From Cyanobacteria bacterium UBA11370 (lineage in GTDB: Bacteria; Cyanobacteriota; Cyanobacteriia; Cyanobacteriales; Coleofasciculaceae): DNA of 8,402 nt. Numbering within the stretch: position 1 is the first letter of the stretch; each line of letters begins with the position of its first letter. Positions 1-5,565 of this stretch are shown here, one piece after another. The notes beneath the pieces were generated by a model. That model was not told the DNA's origin, ran no database searches, and worked only from the letters and a program-made list of their open reading frames with translations. The stretch covers positions 1 to 8,402 of the forward strand of contig DNGI01000265.1 in NCBI GenBank assembly GCA_003486645.1. The letters are read 5' to 3'. The position numbers were made by a program, and so were the translations under genes.

Positions 1-33
1 GGAGAGGGGGAGAGGGGGGGGAGGGGGAGAGGG
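1..33. repeat. G-rich purine tract with G-quadruplex potential
   Basis: The window opens with an almost pure A/G tract. G-runs of 5, 8, 5 and 3 bases (6-10, 14-21, 23-27, 31-33) are separated by loops of 3, 1 and 3 bases, which fits the classical intramolecular G-quadruplex pattern on the plus strand. Degenerate G-rich tandem arrays like this are frequent between cyanobacterial genes. The tract runs off the left edge, so its full length is unknown. Confidence 0.6.
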
Positions 34-246
34 AATGGGTTAAAGCGAAAGGGGAAAAGCAGTTTTCTGACCAGATCTAATTTGTATATTCTTATACCTT
101 AGACCTGTTGAATGATTTCAAGGACGATCATTTAGGTGCAGATGAGGTTATTTCTCGCCTTCGTTGAAAACCCTTGTAACTTGCTTCCTTTTTGCTAGGG
201 ATATCGATTTAATCCGGAACGTTTGGGATCAACGTTTTTAGTTAAA
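34..246. other. non-coding spacer left of the DUF4388 gene
   Basis: No convincing gene is visible. Near the right end the hexamer AACGTT occurs twice (218-223 and 231-236), seven bases apart. Because it is self-complementary it can form a 6-bp hairpin, followed on the plus strand by a short T-run (235-239). This could be a weak terminator for a plus-strand gene beyond the left edge. It has no T-run in the direction needed for the minus-strand DUF4388 gene. A 28-codon open stretch (81-167, plus) was judged too short to call. Confidence 0.4.
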
Positions 247-771
247 TTAAACTAACAATAAATTATCTAAACTGGTCTGGACGTATCTAAGAATATTAAT
301 CAGCCCTTTTAGTTCTATTGCTGGTACGCTTAATCCCGTCATTTCTTGGGTCGGCATGGGGGCATTCGGTTCAAATTTGAACTGACCGTCTTTGGCTTGG
401 CATAAGACCCATAGTTGCTGAATAACTTGATGGTAAAATAAATGTTTTAGGTGTTCATTTTTTAAAACTCCTTGCGTTTTAAGATACCATCCTAATGATC
501 TGTCGTTTGGACAAAACTGCTTGAGTCGTGCAAGGATATGGGGGTTAACCCAGTGGTGATGTTCAATCAGCGAAACTAACCCTTCTCGATCTAATCGGTT
601 TGCTATTGCCACAATATAACCCTGATAGACCCAAATGTAATAGGCGTTCTGGAGTATGGTTTGAGCGTTAGGGGAGAAATATAAGGTCAGCAAACCTGTT
701 TTATTACCATTGGCAATGAACTGAATAATCTCGATGAAAGAAAAATCCTCTAACGACCCTTGAGTAGGCAT
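247..771 (-). CDS. DUF4388 domain protein (PatA N-terminal-like)
   Basis: A 174-residue soluble protein that is essentially one DUF4388 domain. Recognisable family signatures in order are GSLEDFSFIEIIQF (5-18), KTGLLTL (24-30), YIWVYQGYIVAIANRLD (45-61), LGWYLKTQGVLKNEHLKHLF (93-112), DGQFKFE (128-134) and EMTGLSVPA (143-151). DUF4388 is the N-terminal part of PatA-type response regulators of cyanobacteria and also occurs alone; its biochemical activity is not known. No receiver (REC) domain, membrane segment or DNA-binding domain follows, so any regulatory role would have to work through a partner. It starts at an ATG with no clear Shine-Dalgarno sequence and is transcribed away from the chromate-transporter-family gene across a 199-bp spacer. 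The family call is strong; the function is unknown. Confidence 0.85.
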   Translation of the reverse strand: MPTQGSLEDFSFIEIIQFIANGNKTGLLTLYFSPNAQTILQNAYYIWVYQGYIVAIANRLDREGLVSLIEHHHWVNPHILARLKQFCPNDRSLGWYLKTQGVLKNEHLKHLFYHQVIQQLWVLCQAKDGQFKFEPNAPMPTQEMTGLSVPAIELKGLINILRYVQTSLDNLLLV

Positions 772-799
772 AATTATTTAACCTAATTTGAAAGAGCAT

Positions 800-816
800 A
801 AGATTAAACTAATCTT
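800..816. promoter_or_regulatory. perfect inverted repeat, candidate operator
   Basis: AAGATTA-AAC-TAATCTT is a perfect 7-bp inverted repeat with a 3-bp spacer in the divergent spacer between the DUF4388 and chromate-transporter-family genes, 29 bp upstream of the DUF4388 ATG. A second, weaker pair lies beside it (GATTAT 819-824 and ATAATC 833-838). Size and position fit a binding site for a dimeric regulator, but no particular regulator is recognised and AT-rich DNA yields such repeats by chance. Confidence 0.35.
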
Positions 817-893
817 GGGATTATTGAGGCTTATAATCTAGAAAAAAATGTTAAAAAATTGATTTTTTCAAAGTTATCTATAAGATTTAAGTA

Positions 894-916
894 TTGACAT
901 CTATCTAAAGTATGAT
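894..916 (+). promoter_or_regulatory. possible promoter elements upstream of the ChrA-family gene
   Basis: A perfect TTGACA (894-899) and a good -10-like TATGAT (911-916) lie 72 and 55 bp upstream of the preferred ATG. They are only 11 bp apart, too close to act together as a standard sigma-70 promoter. Either the TATGAT works without a matched -35, as in some cyanobacterial promoters, or one of them is coincidental. Confidence 0.3.
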
Positions 917-970
917 TTTAGAAATAAAGCCTGTTCTACTCCTGACTCGGTGAATTCTGAATTCTGCTGT

Positions 971-2170
971 ATGAATGACCACAACTTTGATCGACTCGGT
1001 GAACTCGCAAAAGTGTTTTTAAAATTGGGGTTAATTGGTTTTGGAGGGCCAGCCGCACATATTGCCATGATGGAAGAGGAAGTGGTTAAGCGACGACAAT
1101 GGCTAACGCGATCGCATTTCCTGGATTTGGTCGGTGCGACGAATCTAATTCCTGGTCCTAATTCTACAGAAATGGCTATTCATGTGGGATATACCTATGG
1201 GGGATGGTTAGGACTGATTATTGCTGGAGTTTGTTTTATTTTCCCGGCTGTTTGTATCACGGCTATTTTTGCCTGGATTTATGTCAAATTCGGAACATTA
1301 CCCCAGGTAGCGCCTTTAATTTACGGCATCAAGCCAGCGGTTCTAGCTGTTATTTTAGGGGCGGTTTGGCGTTTGGGGAAAAAGGCGGTTAAAACCTACA
1401 AATTGTTAATTATTGGTTTGGGGGTTTCAGTATTATTGTTTTTGGGAATTAACGAGATTATTGCTTTGTTTTTGGGTGGTATCTTGGGTATGATTTGGTT
1501 GCATTTATCGGATTCCAACAAACCCCCATCTGAACAAACGACAGCAATTTTCATCACTGGATTAACGGCGGGGATGACGCTGAAAGCCACAGCCGCAACC
1601 GGAATAACAGCGACTTCCGTGTCGTTATGGCAACTGGGTTGGTTTTTTCTTAAAGTCGGTAGCGTTCTATTTGGGAGTGGCTATGTATTAGTTGCATTTT
1701 TAGAAGGTGGACTCGTTGATGAGTATGGCTGGCTGACTCAACAACAACTTTTGGATGCGATCGCAATTGGTCAATTTACCCCTGGTCCGGTGCTTTCTAC
1801 GGCTACGTTTATTGGTTATATTATTGGGAATTGGCCGGGAGCTATTATTGCTACGTTAGCAATTTTTATCCCTTCTTTTTTGTTTGTTGCGATTCTAAAT
1901 CCCATCGTTCCTCGGTTACGTACCTCGAAATGGACATCGGCTTTTTTAGATGCGGTTAATGTTAGTGCGGTTGCCTTGATGGGGGTGGTTACTTTTAATT
2001 TAGCAAAAGCGACTATTCTTTTACCTGAAGGTATTGATGGGTTGGCTTGTTTGATTGCTGCGATCGCAGGAGTTTTAACCATTCGCTTTAATATCAATTC
2101 GGCTTGGCTAGTTTTGGGAGGCGGTTTAGCGGGTTGGTTGTTTATGATTTTGGGTTTAGGTGTTAGGTAA
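971..2170 (+). CDS. chrA: chromate transporter family protein (two-domain ChrA)
   Basis: An integral inner-membrane protein of about 399 residues, the usual size for the long two-domain CHR family, whose characterised members expel chromate by ion-coupled transport. Two homologous halves are visible. Counted from the ATG, the N-half has LGLIGFGGPAAHIAMMEEEVV (19-39) and LVGATNLIPGPNSTEMAIHVG (53-73). The C-half has KVGSVLFGSGYVLVAFLEGG (228-247) and AIGQFTPGPVLSTATFIGY (265-283). Each half has a phenylalanine-glycine-rich motif followed by a PGP motif, with long hydrophobic segments between and after. A GTG 21 bases upstream (950) is in frame; I prefer the ATG because family homology begins just after it, though neither start has a convincing Shine-Dalgarno sequence. 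No chromate-responsive regulator gene is nearby. Cyanobacterial members have been linked to chromate or sulfate handling, so the substrate is uncertain. Three HIP1 octamers lie inside, suggesting long residence in this genome. Confidence 0.9.
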   Translation: MNDHNFDRLGELAKVFLKLGLIGFGGPAAHIAMMEEEVVKRRQWLTRSHFLDLVGATNLIPGPNSTEMAIHVGYTYGGWLGLIIAGVCFIFPAVCITAIFAWIYVKFGTLPQVAPLIYGIKPAVLAVILGAVWRLGKKAVKTYKLLIIGLGVSVLLFLGINEIIALFLGGILGMIWLHLSDSNKPPSEQTTAIFITGLTAGMTLKATAATGITATSVSLWQLGWFFLKVGSVLFGSGYVLVAFLEGGLVDEYGWLTQQQLLDAIAIGQFTPGPVLSTATFIGYIIGNWPGAIIATLAIFIPSFLFVAILNPIVPRLRTSKWTSAFLDAVNVSAVALMGVVTFNLAKATILLPEGIDGLACLIAAIAGVLTIRFNINSAWLVLGGGLAGWLFMILGLGVR

Positions 2171-2213
2171 AAGGAGTCATCCCCAATCCGGTTAATATAC
2201 CCCCGACTGGCAG

Positions 2214-2228
2214 ATGCAACGTCTCTAC
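2214..2228. repeat. half-copy of a dispersed cyanobacterial palindrome
   Basis: ATGCAACGTCTCTAC matches one arm of a palindromic intergenic repeat (GTAGAGACGTTGCAT joined to its reverse complement) that I recall as abundant in filamentous cyanobacteria. Only one arm is present, 43 bp after the ChrA-family stop codon, so it looks like a truncated or decayed copy. The match is from memory. Confidence 0.45.
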
Positions 2229-2237
2229 CATTGGTCA

Positions 2238-2378
2238 TATAGCGTTTTCAAATGAGTTGTAAACAGAAAAAGTCTTTTCTTGTTTTACTTAAAAACTCTG
2301 TATCTCTTTCCCCTGTTGCCTGTTGCCTGTTGCCTTTTCCTGAATAAGTGTGTTTACATTCCAAATGAAAATGCTATA
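2238..2378. mobile_element. MITE-like element with terminal inverted repeats
   Basis: The arms 2239-2265 and 2351-2377 are 27 bases each and are inverted complements at 21 of 27 positions; one further pair (2238/2378) extends them. The best-matched parts are the outer ends (TATAGC...TTTTCA against TGAAAA...GCTATA) and the inner TGTTTACA. They enclose 85 bp with a heptamer tandem array and no open reading frame. Size, end structure and intergenic location fit a non-autonomous miniature transposable element. No clear target-site duplication can be seen, and the arms are too far apart for a normal terminator. Confidence 0.5.
2314..2334. repeat. tandem heptamer TGTTGCC x3
   Basis: Three perfect head-to-tail copies of TGTTGCC (2314-2320, 2321-2327, 2328-2334), flanked by C/T-rich sequence. 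Short tandem heptamer arrays are a hallmark of cyanobacterial intergenic DNA and often vary in copy number between strains. The array sits inside the inverted-repeat element. Confidence 0.8.
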
Positions 2379-2444
2379 AAAAGGGATTGTTAAAGCGGAT
2401 TTGGTATCATTCAATTTTGGATTTTTGATTTTCCCCTCATTACA

Positions 2445-4604
2445 CTAAGGCGAAGGACAGGCATACCTAACCGGGACAAACCCAGCATTTTTAACTATTG
2501 CTTGACCTTTTCCTGTTAATAGCAACTCAGCATAGGTTTTCCCTGCTTTTTCATCAGGATTTTTTTCGCCTTCAAAGTCTTTGATAATCACAAATATATT
2601 GCGAGTTATAGGGTAGTCTCCACTTTCAAAAGCTTTTAAATTAATTTGATTGCGCTGCTTGGGACAGGACTCAGAGGGAACATAATTACCCTGATACGGA
2701 GAAATAAAATCTCCTTGTTGACCTTTGAGAGGCAAAGGTTTAATCTCACATTGGGGGACAAGTTCGGATGCTGAGGCGTAGTAAATACCTCCTAGATTAG
2801 CGCCTACATTGTTCAATCCTCTAGTTGTTGAATCAACGAATTGAACGACTTTAGGATTGAAAAATTCATTGTTGAGAACATCATTAATAAAATATTGTAC
2901 GGTTCCGCCAACTTCAGGTTTGCGCGAATAGGGAATAATAGGTAAATTTGAACCACCTAGTTCTTGCCAATTCCGAATTCTTCCGGTATAAATTCCTTTG
3001 AGTTGAGTTAAGGTTAACCCCCTAATATTCAGTTGAGGATTCACTCCTACAGCTATAGCATCAATGGCAACAGATTGTTTACTAAGCGTGTAGCCTTGTT
3101 GTTGAGCCTTTTGTAATTGCAGGTCTGAGGGAGGTGTTGAAGATAAACTAAAATCTAAAGTGCCTTGAAGTACTTTTTCAATACCCTCAACGGAGCCAGG
3201 ATAGTTTGGTTTATCGAGATCAAATGTTGGTAATTTTTGCTGAATAGCGTCATGAAATGGGTCAGAAAATGGAGGTACACTAGTACTGCCACCATATTTA
3301 AATCGTTGTCCTTGAGGAATATCAATCTGCCATTTGGCGCGAATATCGCTAAACGAACATAGGGGTTTTGTGAACCACCAGTAACCAATCAGGGATAAGA
3401 AAATAGCACTACCTACCCCACCTATAACTATTTTTCCCAGGGGGAATTTTGGACGGGATTGAGGTAAGGGTAGTAGTGGTTCAATCGATGGCAAAATCGT
3501 TTGTTCTTGCAAAAAGTCTTGCCACTTTACAGGTAATACGCCGGGATTTTGGAAAATTACAGGTAACAAGCTTGCACCTGGAAACTTCTTCTCTATATCT
3601 GATAATTCATGTAGCATTCCTCGTGCTTGTCGTACAGCGGCATAGAGGGATTTTCCACGAGATAATGACTCAAGAAAGTATCTCAAAAACTTTTGTGCGA
3701 ATTCGTCTGGAACGGGTTCGCGCATGGCGATAACTTGGGGTATATTTAACTTTCGTAACTCATAGCCAATACCCAAACCATCACAGGAATTAAATATCGC
3801 CAGTTGTAACCCATTTTTAATGGCTTCTTCTAACGCTTCTTTTAATTCACTAATCGATAATTTTTCAGTTTTATTAAGGTAAATAAACCCTTGTTCTCCC
3901 TCTTTGCTATGGCTATGACCTGCAAAAAATAGAATATCCCAATGTTGTTGCCAAAGGTGTTCTAGTTCCTTACGTTGAGGCTCCTTCAAGAAGGTAACAT
4001 CTGCCTGGGGTAAATGCTCGATAACATTTCGATCTTCTTCAATATTGATGCCACCACTATGACCGAGAATAGCTAAAATCTTAACCCGATCTTTACGGTT
4101 AATCGACTCAATTTTTTTCCAGTCGGGGGTACTGATGGCAACGGCGGCATTAGGGAAGCGATAGAAAAATTCCCAAGCATCCCAGGGTAATTGCCGCAAT
4201 TTTGAGTCTTTAGCGCGAATAATAACTCGAATTTCATCTGAAGGATTTAATGCCGTGAGTAACTCCTTTTCAATGGGACGAAATCCTTCTGTTGCCAGCC
4301 ATTGATTTAAAATTTTCTTTAAACTTTCTAAGGATTCACGGCATTCTCCAATCCGAATAGTTTTCTCTTCAGATGTTATTTGTTCTGGCTCTTCATCGAT
4401 TAATTCTAAGCGGTAATGAGCCTCTAAACGACGATACTTTTCTCGCCATTTATCGTAATTCAACGCGACTTTTAAGGCTTTGGGTAAACGGCTACCACTT
4501 TCCCTGATATGAAACGGTTTGCCATCTTCACCAATTTCCAAGTTTACCTGAAAACCCTGTTCAAAATTTCCCTGTTCCAGATCGAGTATAACTACTTTAC
4601 CCAT
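2445..4604 (-). CDS. CHAT protease-like domain fused via one TM segment to a PstS-like binding domain
   Basis: A 719-residue three-part protein. Residues 1-365 are a cyanobacterial N-terminal extension (MGKVVILDLEQGNFEQGF) plus a CHAT caspase-like domain: RQLPWDAWEFF (137-147), ILAILGHSGGI (177-187), the His motif FFAGHSHS (226-233; H230), the Cys motif IFNSCDGLG (270-278; C274) and VIAMREPVPDEFAQKFL (291-307). Both catalytic residues expected of CHAT proteases are present. After a proline-rich linker there is one hydrophobic segment at about 389-411. Residues 415-719 resemble PstS-type phosphate-binding proteins of ABC transporters: YGGSTSVPPF (437-446), GSVEGIEKVLQGTLDF (470-485), LKGIYTGRIRNWQELGG (535-551), RKPEVGGT (561-568) and LLLTGKGQAIVKNAGFVPV (694-712). 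With Lys/Arg before the segment, CHAT is expected in the cytoplasm and the binding domain in the periplasm. This suggests a ligand-controlled membrane protease. It is the last gene of the sigma/DUF1822/CHAT cluster, 28 bp after DUF1822. In relatives with this N-terminus I recall a CHASE2 sensor in place of the binding domain. The domains are clear; ligand and target are unknown. Confidence 0.88.
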   Translation of the reverse strand: MGKVVILDLEQGNFEQGFQVNLEIGEDGKPFHIRESGSRLPKALKVALNYDKWREKYRRLEAHYRLELIDEEPEQITSEEKTIRIGECRESLESLKKILNQWLATEGFRPIEKELLTALNPSDEIRVIIRAKDSKLRQLPWDAWEFFYRFPNAAVAISTPDWKKIESINRKDRVKILAILGHSGGINIEEDRNVIEHLPQADVTFLKEPQRKELEHLWQQHWDILFFAGHSHSKEGEQGFIYLNKTEKLSISELKEALEEAIKNGLQLAIFNSCDGLGIGYELRKLNIPQVIAMREPVPDEFAQKFLRYFLESLSRGKSLYAAVRQARGMLHELSDIEKKFPGASLLPVIFQNPGVLPVKWQDFLQEQTILPSIEPLLPLPQSRPKFPLGKIVIGGVGSAIFLSLIGYWWFTKPLCSFSDIRAKWQIDIPQGQRFKYGGSTSVPPFSDPFHDAIQQKLPTFDLDKPNYPGSVEGIEKVLQGTLDFSLSSTPPSDLQLQKAQQQGYTLSKQSVAIDAIAVGVNPQLNIRGLTLTQLKGIYTGRIRNWQELGGSNLPIIPYSRKPEVGGTVQYFINDVLNNEFFNPKVVQFVDSTTRGLNNVGANLGGIYYASASELVPQCEIKPLPLKGQQGDFISPYQGNYVPSESCPKQRNQINLKAFESGDYPITRNIFVIIKDFEGEKNPDEKAGKTYAELLLTGKGQAIVKNAGFVPVRYACPSP

Positions 4605-4632
4605 ACTTATGTTTGTACCAAAATCTATACTC

Positions 4633-5547
4633 TCATATAAGAAACTTTTCCGTCACACTCTCTTCACCTAATACCACTTTTACTGTAAATTTTTCTCCAG
4701 GTTGACCGCGAAACAGCTTGGTTTGAATTAAACGATCAGAGTGGGTTGCTGAAACTTCTATAAACATCTTTCCCTCTTCATCAAGTACCAAGAGTCTAAG
4801 ATTGTCTGGCAAAACGATCTCTTCATTAAAGGAACGAACTTGTACACGAATACGAGTCGTTCCTTCCGTTTCGTGAGTTAGGTCTAAAACTAGAGCAACT
4901 ACACAGCCTACCCCTTGCTTCGGTAATTCAACAATCTTAGCTCTTTGAACACGAATTGAACTAGCATCTCGAAATGCTAAACTTAATTCTGGCGTTCCTA
5001 ATAATTCCTCAATCGTTTGCCACCCTGTATCAACGATATTCTGAAACCACTCACTTAGATTGACTAGAGGTTTAGTTTGATGTTTTAGATGCTTGACCAA
5101 ACCCTCCAACGGTTGCAACTGACTGATTGGGAACTCCTCTGTCGTCACCTTTTGAGCAAATCCCAGCAGTGTTGCTTCTGTCAAGGATTCGTTCATTTGA
5201 ACAACAACGTAGGCAATTCGATCTTCCCAAACTTCGGCTGGAATGTAAACTATCTCTGTATCCTGTAACACAGAACGACACTCTAATTTGCCGATACCGT
5301 TGACATCCAAGTCAGCAATATCCATGAGAGACTGCATCACAATGTCCCAACTATTACTCGCACCTAGGTTTGTCTTAATTTTTTGATGCTTTAGGTATTC
5401 ATTCACGGCATAGACTGCCAGAGTATTTAAATAAATTTGTTGAGCATTATAAAAATTGGATTGGTGCTGAGAAAAGTGTTTGGCTTGTTGATGCACTTCC
5501 CTACCTAACTGGATTTTAACGGTTGATAATTGAGGGGTATGGTTCAT
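4633..5547 (-). CDS. DUF1822 family protein
   Basis: A cyanobacterial DUF1822 protein of 304 residues from the preferred ATG. Visible family motifs, counted from that ATG, are NAQQIYLNTLAVYAVNEYL (34-52), SNSWD (64-68), GKLECRSVL (86-94), VWEDRIAYVVVQMNESLTEA (106-125), VNLSEWF (162-168), GWQTIEELLG (175-184) and a beta-rich C-terminal part ending QPGEKFTVKVVLGEESVTEKF (282-302). No membrane segment, signal peptide or catalytic motif is apparent, and the biochemical role of the family is unknown. An in-frame ATG at 5562 lies only 3 bp after the sigma-like stop but has a poor ribosome site; the ATG at 5547 has GGAG nine bases upstream and is preferred. Tight spacing to the sigma-like gene upstream and 28 bp to the CHAT gene downstream make co-transcription likely. 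From memory, DUF1822 genes are often next to CHAT and sigma-like genes in cyanobacteria, suggesting a shared pathway. An adaptor, protease target or anti-sigma role is speculation. Confidence 0.85.
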   Translation of the reverse strand: MNHTPQLSTVKIQLGREVHQQAKHFSQHQSNFYNAQQIYLNTLAVYAVNEYLKHQKIKTNLGASNSWDIVMQSLMDIADLDVNGIGKLECRSVLQDTEIVYIPAEVWEDRIAYVVVQMNESLTEATLLGFAQKVTTEEFPISQLQPLEGLVKHLKHQTKPLVNLSEWFQNIVDTGWQTIEELLGTPELSLAFRDASSIRVQRAKIVELPKQGVGCVVALVLDLTHETEGTTRIRVQVRSFNEEIVLPDNLRLLVLDEEGKMFIEVSATHSDRLIQTKLFRGQPGEKFTVKVVLGEESVTEKFLI

Positions 5548-5565
5548 GATCAATTTCTCCATCTT

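Noticed and set aside
81..167. Short plus-strand open stretch ending in ...GADEVISRLR
   Set aside because: Only 28 codons with no ATG and no ribosome site. It could be the decayed end of an old gene but cannot be supported.
1816..2238. 140-codon minus-strand open frame
   Set aside because: It lies almost wholly antisense to the ChrA-family gene, and its translation shows low-complexity Lys/Ala/Pro-rich sequence with no family signature.
2239..2377. Terminator for the ChrA-family gene formed by the large inverted repeat
   Set aside because: The arms are imperfect and separated by 85 bases, with no T-run directly after the stem; a miniature mobile element explains them better.
3449..3733. 94-codon plus-strand open frame
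   Set aside because: It is antisense inside the CHAT gene, where conserved CHAT and linker sequence explains the DNA.
2445..4604. ABC phosphate transporter PstS gene
   Set aside because: There is no signal peptide at the N-terminus, the binding domain is fused behind a CHAT domain, and no pstC/A/B genes are nearby.
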